Part shown: piece by piece, positions 30,989-42,000 of the stretch
How positions within the stretch are numbered: position 1 is the stretch's first letter
Layout of the letters: the number at the start of each line of letters is the position of its first letter
Assembly (NCBI RefSeq): GCF_000002075.1
Contig: NW_004798121.1
Location: 229,569-293,568, forward strand
Length of the DNA: 64,000 bases
Reading direction: 5' to 3'
Source: Aplysia californica
Taxonomy: Eukaryota > Mollusca > Gastropoda > Aplysiida > Aplysiidae
Made by a program: the position numbers and the translations under genes
Notes under the pieces: generated by a model
Database searches by the model: none
What the model saw: only the letters and a program-made list of their open reading frames with translations
Told to the model about the DNA's origin: nothing

Positions 30989-31808
30989 TAATGCGTTGCT
31001 ATTTTAAGAAATGAACACAGAGTACTTCTTGGTTCCTTTGTGCTGTCCCATTTTTCAACTTGTAATTGTAATGTGTATATAAAATTTACAAAGGAAGGTT
31101 ACGACAAGCCGGTTACTTCTCTACCCCTCCCCCGGCATATGTCATATATATGCCCTTTTAAGAACACATTTTATTGTGGATTTCAGATTACTGTTTACCC
31201 CGACTGGCTTCAAGGCGAGTTTAACACTTTACCCCACAGGACGCTCATCAGCGACCATAAGATTAGAAGCCACCTCTTCCTCCCACCAGAAGCAAATCAG
31301 CAATGGTGTGAATAGCAATAAAAAATGTAGGAATGATCTCCATCTAGACACACGCACTTGTTTAAGTTATAGTTTCCTTTCTGAATGGCTTGTATGGCCT
31401 TTGAAGGCGAAAATCAGTTTGGTTACAACAACTGGAGTAAATTTGTTTTTTTTCTTAATGTCGATTAGAGCTGGCATGAGTGCTGCACTTTACTCTGACA
31501 TCATGGTGAGAATTTAGTTGATGAATGTGCTGGATATGTTTTCAGTTCCAATTCTAATTTCTTTTTCGGTAAACATGCGATCATCACATTCAATATTCTC
31601 AATGTGATGAAAGTGTAATGATTGTGGTGCTTTTGCCGAGATACAGATATATATATGTATAGTTAAGTACTGATGTACCCCTTCTGCATCCTGGTTCGTT
31701 GGGACAAAGGTTGTGGGTGGAAAGTGTTGAGTTCACACCACAAAATACAAGTTTTTAACTGATTTTACCACACTGGCCTAAAATATAAGAAAAAAAGTCA
31801 TTTTTGCA

Positions 31809-31904
31809 CAATGGCAGATTAGTGCAGATCTTTCCGCAGTTGTGGATAAGGCGCTAACAATACTTATTCACAACTGCGGAAAAATCTACACTGATCTGCC
31901 ATTG
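31809..31904. repeat. 96-nt near-perfect hairpin downstream of SIRT4
   Basis: Arms of 42 nt (31809-31850 and 31863-31904) pair at 38 of 42 positions around a 12 nt loop (GCGCTAACAATA). The arms begin CAATGGCAGATTAGTGCAGA and end TACACTGATCTGCCATTG. The window shows no second copy. It could be a palindromic MITE or a small-RNA precursor. Confidence 0.7.
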
Positions 31905-32346
31905 GGTCATCAAAACTGCGAGACCACAGACAAACCTAATGTCCCCAAGTGCTCGCATTTGTTATAAATGATTTACAGTGGACAACAATAAAACATTCAC
32001 AAAGTCAAATGCTACTCCATAAACATTTTATATTATTCGCCTTTGTTTATTTTGAATTTGAACTTAGTCAAGACACCCATTACACAAACTCATGATGAAT
32101 ACATCTCATTCCAAAATTACTGATGACAACCACGTTCCATTATAAACCTTTTCACAATTAAAATTTCTCTTACAATGAAATTAAAACAAAGGAATCAATG
32201 ACTATAACCACAACAATTAATTTACAAAGAATTTTACACACACACACACACACAAAATAAAAAAAGAGATTCAGTCATGATACTGTACCTCTTTTTTTAA
32301 AATGGTGTTTTAACATCTCCATCCATTTACATTTAGATCATTAGAA

Positions 32347-32527
32347 GACCGGCTTCCGGCCCTGCCTGTCCTGGCCAACTCAGGCTGAGAAGGATACAAC
32401 ATCTCTCTCAGCAGAAAGACTACTGAGATACTCAATCAAACTTTTCTCCCCACTCAGGAATTGAACTCTGGTCTCCTGTGTGTAACACTCAGCATAGCGC
32501 TCTACCGCTACACCACAGATGCTGGTG
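32347..32527 (-). mobile_element. tRNA-derived SINE, family 2
   Basis: On the minus strand: TCTGTGGTGTAGCGGTAGAG (A box type), then GACCAGAGTTCAATTCCTGA (B box), GTGGGGAGAAAAGTTTGATT, GAGTATCTCAGTAGTCTTTC, and an end near AGGCAGGGCCGGAAGCC. Same order as copies at 10318, 40985 and 59012. Confidence 0.75.
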
Positions 32528-32661
32528 ATAATGTACTCGCATGAATAGATCCAAACACCTAAGTACGCTACCAGTATCCTAAAGCTTGTAACTCTTCTCC
32601 AAAAGCAAACGTCAGAATCCAAAAGCAAATTAGGAACAAAGACATTATATATATATATTAT

Positions 32662-33118
32662 AACAAATGTGAGGCATCATGGTAACATCAGGCGCTCATC
32701 AAAATAGTGAAATCGATGAAATCTGCTTTTGCCCATCAACTGGGCTTTAAAAATTTTTCTCTCAACACCAGTTAAGTCCATTTAAAAATACATTTCTGTG
32801 GGGATTTTACTGAAAAATGTAGACTAAAAGCACAAAAAATGAAAATTTACAGTAAAAAATACAGTTTCCAAGGACTCTCAATCTTTCGAAATCAGCAAAC
32901 TTTGGCAGCCGTTTTATCACAAATTTTCCTCTGACAACAAGCGACTCCAACCTCTTTCTATCGCAAATCATCTTCTATTCAAGATAGATGGGTATTTTTT
33001 CTTTTTAAAAAGGGCAAGACAATTAAACAAGCTTTAACATACTTTAAGATTATACCTATAGCCCCCTATACCCGAAAAGCAGACAAGCGCCCGATTCTAC
33101 CGCGTTGCGACACAAATA
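32662..33118 (+). repeat. Rep-C, ~455 bp repeat, copy 1
   Basis: Begins AACAAATGTGAGGCATCATG and ends GCGTTGCGACACAAATAAT. Internal landmarks shared with copies 2 and 3: ATTTTACTGAAAAA, TCCAAGGACTCTCAA, CTATTCAAGATAGATGG and GACAAGCGCCCGATTC. No protein frame recognised; the ends are only loosely inverted, so class is unknown. Confidence 0.75.
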
Positions 33119-33959
33119 ATGATAATTAATGAACTTCTCACCTTACAGGGATGAGCTCTGCACATTGACCTTTAGGCCTACATTGTACTTGCCACACACA
33201 AAATTGGCATGAACCTTTTTGAAAGCAAAGAGACAGAACAACACATAGCATAACCATGGCGTTACACAGCAGACTTCTACGGTTGAGGTCCATGTATCTG
33301 CCATAAGCTGACAAAATGCTTTTTTAAAAATTCACAGCAGTTACGAGATAAAAAGGCTAATTCATGCACAAAAAAAATCGAAAGGAAAATTCTTGCTACT
33401 ATTGACCCATCCCATACGTCTCGAGTTGACCTCGATAATATTGTGACGTGCTACAGCACAAATCGGATTTCTCCAAAGTGAATGTGCAAATCTAGTTGTC
33501 AAAGTACTTTCAACGATGAAACATCCCGCATTTTCAGACAATTTGAAACAAATCTGCAACGTTTAAGTTTAAAGGCGCATCTCTGCAAAACGTTAGAGTG
33601 GCTGCCAAGCTTGCTGCAGCACAATCACAACTAGGTCAGAAGAGAACTACCAACCCTCGCAGGGGGCGGGGTAGGACCTTCCCCCCTTTCCAATTTGGAA
33701 GAGCAGGGGCACAGAGAAACTGCAACTACTCAGGTCAGGGGGATCCCCAAGCCGGACGATGAATAATAAATACTCAGCCAATCAGGAGGCTGCATTTACA
33801 TTAAAGAACGGCCATTTGTCCATGGGAATCCCCCTAAGGACAGCTGTGTGTATGTTTAATGTTCCAAGGGGCTAGTCTGAGACTGGACAATTGGGTGAAA
33901 AAGAAAATAACCAACAATTTGGAAAATATAAAAACGGATATCTTTAGAAATTCCTTTTA

Positions 33960-34200
33960 CTGATCTACCACAGCCTTTTCATTTGAAAAACCCTGTATTG
34001 AGTACAAAAGAACAAGCCTTCTTTGAAAAGGAAATTAGAGAATTTAGACTGGTGACAGACCTTAGGTATTTAAATAAACACTGTCAACCTCTGTCCTTTG
34101 TGTGTGAGAGCATTGATGACATCATCGAGTGTACCAAACCAGAAGACAATTCTGTTACCTGGGATATTAAGAACAGATTTTGTCACATATTCCTGTGAGA
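33960..34200 (+). mobile_element. Retroelement reverse-transcriptase scrap, DIRS/Ngaro-like or Gypsy-like
   Basis: A short fossil with FRLVTDLRYLNKHC, SIDDIIECTKPEDNSVTWDI, an order seen in the early RT motifs of DIRS/Ngaro-type and related retroelements. Only this piece remains, with no ends, recombinase or RNase H nearby, so it is old and truncated. Confidence 0.55.
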
Positions 34201-34453
34201 AAACAAGACACTCAATATTTGTGTTTTCAGTGGAACAATATTTTTTACAAGTGGTTTTACAAATTTTTCATTTTATTTCCCTTTGTTATAAATAAAATGT
34301 TAAATAGGACACACCTGAATGACTGAAGTTTGTTTTGATGTGTCGTTCGAGAAGAGCTTGTGCCATGGGTATATTACTTTCAGACCTCTTTTTTTTTTTA
34401 TTCCTGATATTATGACAAGTATTATGTTCGGTATTTCAAACGCTTAACCTAAT

Positions 34454-34711
34454 CGCTATCTCAGAATTACAAAGTGCTATTTGACATTTTTGGTCGTTTT
34501 GAGTCTCTACTAAGACCATAAGGTTAGAATAGAAACCAAATGGTCTATCTCTTCTATCAAAACCATATAAGACTATTAAGTCATTATCAAGATATTCAAA
34601 GAATCGCATTTTTAAAAAAAGCTTGACATAATACAAAACTCAAAATCTTTGACGTAAAATTTCTCGAAACTAGGTACTGTGCAGATAGAACTTTGTAATT
34701 CTGAGGTAGCG
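34454..34711. mobile_element. MITE with ~22 bp terminal inverted repeats, copy 1
   Basis: Left end CGCTATCTCAGAATTACAAA (then GT), right end ACTTTGTAATTCTGAGGTAG (then CG): 21 of 22 positions inverted-complementary. Flanked on both sides by TAAT, a possible target duplication. No coding capacity. Internal sequence matches copy 2 at 34906. Confidence 0.75.
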
Positions 34712-34905
34712 TAATGACTCAAAGAAAGGCCCAACTGAGACCACCTGACATCAAATGGTCAGGAATTCTTATTTCACAAATGAATAGGAAAGAAACTATT
34801 ATCCCGTTTACTATACATCTATCCATCAATAAGCAATAATTTGGAAGATTTCATAACAGTTACAGCATCCAGTTATTACTTTGTAGATTTTGCAGTCAGA
34901 TAAAT

Positions 34906-35131
34906 CGCTACCTCAGAATTACAAAGTTCTGACATTTTTTGACATTTTGAGTTTTAATTTTAAGACCATGAGGTCAGAAACCAAATGTTTTATCTGCTCT
35001 ATCAAAATCATTTGGAGTTGTCATCAAGATATTCAAAGAATTGCAGTGAAAAAAGCTTGACATGTTATGAAACTCAGAATTTTTAAAGTCAAATTTCTCA
35101 AGTACTGAGCATTGTCATTTTCTGAGGTAGC
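34906..35131. mobile_element. MITE with ~22 bp terminal inverted repeats, copy 2
   Basis: Left end CGCTACCTCAGAATTACAAA, right end TTTTCTGAGGTAGC. Interior shares TTTGACATTTTGAG, AAACCAAATG, ATCAAGATATTCAAAGAAT and AAAGCTTGACAT with copy 1. It is 32 bp shorter and its right terminus is more eroded. Same orientation, 194 bp from copy 1. Confidence 0.7.
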
Positions 35132-35707
35132 AAAATGCTACATTTCACCAGAGTGTGTGTGAGTACTGACAAGCACATTGGCACTATATAGGTCATCTTG
35201 TGCAGGGAAAAAGCAAAACATACATATATAATATAGACAAAAACGACTGAGGGGAAAAAAAAAGAATTACTAGGACCTACCGGTGGTGCCCTTCGACCAC
35301 CCGCTTTTGGTCTTGTCAAAAGAAGTTAGCCTCCAGTGAGTAGGCTAACTAGTGCACCCATCAATAAGCCCCAACTTGCTATTATTGTGTTGTAATAGAA
35401 GAATGTGAACACAAGGGTTTGCTGTACAGAGGAAGATCAACTCAAGCATGAAAGAATAATAAATAACAATGACAACTGCACGGTGCACAAGAAAACTCTT
35501 GAGCTAACAGAAACAAGGGACTTACCAGTACCAGATCATAACTTTAGCCATCAGCTCATTTAAGTGAATGAAGCTGGGATGCAATTTACCGGACATCAGA
35601 ACAAAATTGGCCACATTTTCGTAGGAAGGGATTATAACAGTGATAAAAAGTAACATGACAGACAAGAAGTAGAAGCAGAAGACCATATCAGATTGTCTGG
35701 TGTGAGT

Positions 35708-35925
35708 AAGAGTTTTACTGCACTTGCAACGCAAATCTAAGGTCAGCACCTGCAACGTAAATAGGTCATATATACCTATACGTATTTAGTGCCGAAGATT
35801 AAAGGTGTTACAAGAGAAAAACATGCAAAGAAAAGAGGGAGAAGAGATAAGGATAACAGGTGCTTGTTGATAGGAAAGTAGGAGCAAATCATAGCAGAGC
35901 ACCAGCCAACCACAAGCATGTCAAG
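35708..35925 (-). repeat. Rep-A, full inverted copy
   Basis: Minus strand from GGTTGGCTGGTGCTCTGCTA to GTTGCAAGTGCAGTAAAACT, with ~40 bp of extra sequence near the 3' end. SIRT4-LRWD1 intergenic. Confidence 0.65.
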
Positions 35926-36046
35926 GAAGAAAAAAGGGGGAGACCATTTAAGACTGAACAGCCTCTTCCACTACACGTGGCATGAAGCATAATTTTGCCA
36001 GAATCATCATCTCAAGCCTCCCACTGTTGTACTATTTCGCAAATGT

Positions 36047-36453
36047 CAGGAGCCACTAAACTTTTTTTTTCAAAGTGGGCCGAATAAAAATGAAAATGCC
36101 AAGAGTGGGTCCAATTATAACTGATAGAATGCTAAGTGTGGGCTCAATAAATATTTTGAATACAATACACAGAATACCTGTCTAATGAAAGATTTGTCAT
36201 AAGTTGATTAAAGAGTGCCACTTTAGTTACAAGTCATGAGGTCAAGAAAAGCAAGTTTAATTTGCACTGAGGAGTTCAATGAAATGATTATGGGGACCAA
36301 ATCCCGAGCATGCTAGAGCTATTATATGTATTATAATGACTGAGATAAATTTCTCCCTGCGAGATTAATGAAAAAAAATTGTCATCATACATTATATCTT
36401 CCAAGTTTCTTTGTTGCTGTTTTTTTTTTTTTGCCATAGATTGGTGACCCCTG
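36047..36453. mobile_element. hAT-like MITE (tentative)
   Basis: Left end CAGGAGCCACTAAAC and right end (read inverted) CAGGGGTCACCAATC match at 10 of 15 positions and resemble hAT termini. The interior has GTGGGCCGAATAAAAATG and GTGGGCTCAATAAAT. An 8 bp target duplication is not evident. Confidence 0.35.
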
Positions 36454-37429
36454 CATTAGGTCATGCAACTGAAGGTCAAGGAAGTAGAGATAAGAACAAG
36501 AGTAATACTAAAAGACAAAGCCACAACATTTTCATCATCTTTAAATATTGTAAATAATTTAATTTTAAAAGTTTTACATGACACTTTGATTGAGGACTCT
36601 ACGCCATTCATGGGAGAGAGAGCGAGCTTTCCCCTCATTTTCTCATTTCCCGAGGCCCAACAAGCAAAATCGTTTTTGTCAACATAGCAGAAAGCCAAAT
36701 CAATTTGGCCTACATCACATGCAACAGAAGAAAATATATCGATTATTATTACGTATACACAACAGACCAACAGCTGAAAAACGTTCTGCTAATCAGTACA
36801 TTGTTCATTTTTATTTTTACCATAAACAAAGGCAGATCATTACACAATTCTGCTAGTGAGTGCACCATTCATTTTTACCGTAAACAACGGCGGATCATTA
36901 CACATCAAAGGCTGAATCTAGAGATGACACTTCCAGGTTTTCCAAGTAGGTTCATTTGATTTTTTTCATGCAAATCGACAGACACGTTACTCTTCATAAT
37001 GCCCATTCCCCCATTCCCAAACCAAAAACAAGCAGACAGAATGAGGAAAGAAACCTATCACACAATCTCACTGACCACAGGCTAGTGAATCTCACACCAA
37101 GGTCAAAGAGCGATGAAGCTCCCATTCCTCAGCATTATTTATATATATACACACTTCCAAAGCAGCCATATCTTATAGTACATGTTGATCCACCAATTCA
37201 GAAATATACTAAGCACTTTGAATGACAAGATTCAAGCACTATGCAGTGCACTTTTGAGTTCCAATAAATAAAGGACTGAAATCTAAGCTTTTATAACTGT
37301 TATAATAAAGGAAACACTTTGCCCTTCTCAGTAAGGCCAAAAACAAAGCATAGACCTGGCTCAATACTGCTCAAGACATCAACAAGTTAAAACAGTATAA
37401 CACTGAGCTCGAAAGATGCACCTTGGAAC

Positions 37430-37744
37430 TTGGTGGCTTTGGTAGTCAAGTGGTTAGGCTAGCGGACTCGAAATCATAGGGTTCAGGGGTTCGAGCCTCA
37501 GGCCTGATGTCATGTCCTTGGGAAAGGCATTTTACATAAGTACCCAGCTCTAGACAGTGAAAGATCTAGTCAGTGTGTTGGTGTTTTAGTGCCTATAAAA
37601 TGGCAGCTTGCACTGTATGCTTCCCAGAAAGTTGAGATTGTTTTAGAATGCTAACAAGTGTGCTGGGGTAATAATACATAGATTGTAAAGCACATAGAGC
37701 TAGCTGTTGAGCCTGAATTTGCACTATACAAATGCTATAATTAT
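37430..37744 (+). mobile_element. SINE family 1, diverged full-length copy
   Basis: Head TGGTGGCTTTGGTAGTCAAG, B box GGGTTCGAGCC, then GTCCTTGGGAAAGGCA, GTACCCAGCTCTAGACAGTG and GCAGCTTGCACTGTATGCTT, ending in an A/T-rich tail ATGCTATAATTATT. It is intergenic, between SIRT4 and LRWD1. Confidence 0.75.
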
Positions 37745-38714
37745 TTTCAAGTCTTCTTTAAACATCCACGGACTCAAAGAGGAAAACATTGATTTGACTA
37801 TTTCATACATGAGACATAACATCACAGAAAAAATGAATAGTTCAAAGAAAATCTCTTGCACAAGCTTTTTCAACTCAGTCCAACTATATTTTCTTTATTT
37901 ATGAATTCATTCCTGTACACTGTAATTTTGGACCTGTCAGGACTCCCCATGTTTCACAAAACGCTCGAAAAGAAATAGACAAACTCAGTTTGAAACTTAT
38001 CAAATTACAAGAACGAAATAGCATTTTTGTCAGTGGAGAGGTGCACTAGTCATTTATCATTCTTTTCAATCAATTTAACTCTCAATGTCCTCCATAAAGG
38101 GTATGTCAACAACTATAAAAATAATCAAATAAGCCTACAAAATGTTTGACCCTCCAAGTGTCGACGGATAATTAAATTGACCTACTAAAGCTTCACTCTG
38201 CGGTGTTGCTGCCGATTAAATCTGCCGTAATTTCCAATTTGTTTATCACCTTTTTTATATTATTAAACATTTCAACTCCTTCACGAATGATCTGTATTTT
38301 TAATTTACATTCTTCTTTCTAAATATGAAAAGGTTAACACCTTTGCTTGCTTCATTTGCCTGTTCTCAAGTATTTTTCTCACATATTAAGGTGAAATCAT
38401 AGAATTTCCCCTGGCACCACAAGCTATTTATTAGAGCCACTTAGAAGGGTTAAATCAAGAGCCAACAGCAACATCCACCGAACAGACACTACACCTACTG
38501 AGCAATTCATCAAACTTAAACACCAAAGTCTTTACAACACTGCACCTCACAGTACTATTTGTACAAAGGAGGGGGGGGGGGGAGTGGTGGTGGGTAAATT
38601 AAAAATTTATCTGACAAACCAAGGAGATTATTACAACCAGGCAGGTTTATAACCGAGATCCAGAAGTAGAAAACAGTGTACAACTCAGTTCTGCAACAAC
38701 ATAAGAGATCAGAA

Positions 38715-39060
38715 TCTTGTCATTCTGAGGGCAACATGTGTCACTAACACACTTTTAGGACAATCATTCCAGAATTAGAGCACCATTCTGAGGACATGAC
38801 ATTACTTAAACGCACCACTCCACAGTCAGCCGCAGCATTCTGAAGACATGCATGGCGTAACTAAAACGCACCACTTCACAGTCAGCCGCAGCATTCTGAA
38901 GACACACAACTAAAACGCAACCATTCTTCAGTGAGCAAAACATTCCCAGGGCATGATATAACTTACTACCACACCACACTACTAAGACAACTGTTCCACT
39001 TTCAGTTTCAGCACAGAATTCTGAAAACACGATGAGACTAAAAACGCATCCATTCCACAG
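38715..39060. repeat. Minisatellite in the LRWD1 3' UTR
   Basis: Imperfect ~60 bp units with CAGTCAGCCGCAGCATTCTG, AAGACA and ACTAAAACGCACCAC. Two neighbouring units (38808-38865, 38870-38925) are nearly identical; the outer ones are diverged. It begins about 13 bp after the LRWD1 stop codon. Confidence 0.65.
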
Positions 39061-39072
39061 CCAGCCCAGCGC

Positions 39073-42000
39073 TCAGTCCCCGTCTTTGCTACTGGCCGCT
39101 TTCTCCTCCTCGTCCTCTCTCTTCCAGATGCAGACTAAGTTGTTGTCCGTGCCACCTGTGACAAACTCGTGGGAGCTGGAGATGGCCACCGTGTTCACCA
39201 CCAGTTCCTGAGGGCCAAAGGAAAGAGAGAGCTACAGTGCGTAGTAAGACGGGTCACCAAGCCCTTAAAAATGAAGAATTGCCAACAAACCCATGACCAA
39301 AATCCAAAATAGAAGCTTTCTTCCGATTCTTCTCTAAAAATCAGAGTGGGGGGGGTGTCGGAGCCTGCAGAACCCCTGTTAAGATTCCGCTACGAGCCAA
39401 AAATGGCAAATAAATAAATGTGTATTTCAAATACACACGAATTAGTATTTTTACTTTATTTACAACACATTGTCAAATTATTGCATATAAATCTGTGTAT
39501 TTTCACATCCTTTAGAATAAGATGTGAACAAACCGATGGAAACAATTTAAGAGGTAAATTGGATTGTATGCAAATCCAATCAGAATTCTTAGACGAAAAA
39601 AAAAATAATCAGAGGACTCAGATGTTACCGAAACACTTGATAGATCTGTGAAAGTACATTTATATATCTAAACCATTAATGATTGATTTATAAAGGCACC
39701 AGCCACCCATGTCTTGGTGCTGTTTTAGCCTTCAGATTGCAAAGACGGAGGCAAACCAACCAGCAACACTTTCCCAGCAAACACCGAGAATGAACATGAT
39801 GCCTGACCAAAAGAACACGTGAAATGCGGAAGGAGTGTTCTACCGTTAACATTAAAGAGATACACCATCACACAATGTTGGTTGGTTAAAATGAGCTAAA
39901 GGGTTGCTAGAAATCACTAAATATCAAACATGAACATATTGCAAAACTAGAACATTTGTTGCATTGGATATATTTTTTTTAAAACATGATTTAACAAAAT
40001 ATATGTTGAAAACACTCACTGTTTTGGGCACAATATCCTGATTGTTGGTTATGTTGGGCCACTCCAGAATCTGTGGACAGATCACGGAAATAGTTTCATT
40101 ATCATAACAATACAGTTATGCCTGCATAGCTTTCATTTTTCATTTTAGTTGGTAACAGTTTTACGTCACTTGCAACACAATAAGGTGTTGAAGATTAGAG
40201 GTGTAAATTACAAGAGGGTAGCAATCACAACAAAAAAACGGATAAGGACTATAGATTTTTTATGGACAAGAAGGAGCAAACCATATCAGAGCACTTGCCA
40301 TCCACCTACTAAATTGGTCACTGCTGCTGAAGATTAGAGCCAAGATCATAGCAGAGAGCAACAGACGAAGAGAAGAATTTTGTTTGTTTTAGTAAGGTTT
40401 TAAGGCACTCGCAACTGCATATGGTCATATGAGCGCCAAGGGTGGATGTCAGCAGAGAAATCTATAGACGGGGAATCAGGCTTACTCAGCTCACCTCTCT
40501 AGACTCAACAGCACAAAGTCTGCTTCAACTATCAAGGCACCCCGGAAATAGCAGTTCACAAGAGAGTGACAAACATACAAAAGAAATAGAGGAAAAAGGA
40601 CGATAGTAAGGATGAGGAAAGAAAAAGCTGCAGTTCCCTTATGTTGTTCCGGCACAGTACGATCATGACGTTGATAAATCAGCCCATTTACAATTCTACT
40701 GGTCATTAGAACATGTGTTAATATCACCCCTTTGGGAATGGCCTAAAGAAGAAAATTGAGGAAAGTTATGGGTGAAAGATGTTAGGAGAGAAAGAGCAAG
40801 CCACACTAGAGCACCTGCCTATCACCCACTGCTTACAAAACAAAGTTTCAAGAACAGAGTGATTGCATAATTGCCTTTACCAGAAGTAAAAGAAGATAGA
40901 AACCAACAATATATTTTAAAAAACAAGACAGAAAGAGAGACAGATTCCACCATCAACAATTAAGACTGAACCCATGCACAATGAAGCACCGGAGTCGGTG
41001 GTCTAACGTTTCGGTCCTCCACCATCGTACGACGAAGACCTGAGTTCAATTCCTGTGTGGAGAGAATTTCTATAGAGTGCTGGATTTTTTCTACTGGGAT
41101 GTTGTATGCTTTATTAAAAGCAGTGACCATTGGCACATATAGTTGTAGTACATGTAAGAGTTTTACAACACTAGCAACACAATAAGGTCACATAAGTGCC
41201 GAAGATTAGAGGTGTTACAAGAGTAACAAACACAAAAAAGAAGAAGGGGAGATAAAGACGATAGGTGTTTGATTGAAAAGAAGAAGCAAGCCACACAAAA
41301 GCACCCGCCAACCACCCACAAATTTGTTATCACTTACAAATGAAACAGTACTATATAACTCGTAATTGGGAAAGGGGAGACAGAGTGTTGGTGTGGACGA
41401 GCGACGAAAAAGGAAAAAAAAAATGAATGCTTACCAAAGATGCTTCCCAGATATTTTCCTCATCTTCATTTTGTTGTTTTTTGGAAAGAACTGTTTCAAT
41501 GTTGTACAACAACAAATTTCCCTGATCATCCCCAACGCCCAGCAGACCTGAGAACAAAAAAATAAGGCAAATCATCATCCTCATCATTGCCATTTTTACC
41601 CTGGATAGGTTCCACATAGCCTTCCCCTTGATCTTTAACACTGTAGAATCCAGTCCAATACTTTCTGGCATCCCGATGTATGCCCATCGCAAAAGGCAAA
41701 AATATTCATGCATAACAAAAACAGTACTTTTGGTTTGTTCTTCTTCTTTAAGCACATCCTTCTTTAACAAACCACACACATACGACACACACACAACCAT
41801 GCAAGCACAAACACGCACGCACGCATATACGCATTCATGTATTCCCTTGAGAACACGCGCGCACACACAAACACACACACACACACACAAACAAAAACTC
41901 AAGGCATTGCAGTAAGTCAAAATTGTCAAAAAATAAAAATCAGGTATCTTGTAAAATTTGACGAGGCACATCCACCGGTCCTAGCCTCATTACCCTTAAA

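Larger units (their letters stand above)
30554..38714. other. SIRT4-LRWD1 convergent intergenic region
   Basis: About 8 kb of AT-rich DNA without a host gene that can be supported. Contents: SIRT4 3' UTR, the hairpin at 31809, SINEs at 32347 and 37430, Rep-C at 32662, an RT scrap at 33960, the MITE pair at 34454 and 34906, Rep-A at 35708 and a hAT-like MITE at 36047. The stretches 36460-37420 and 37750-38700 show nothing I recognise. Confidence 0.5.
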
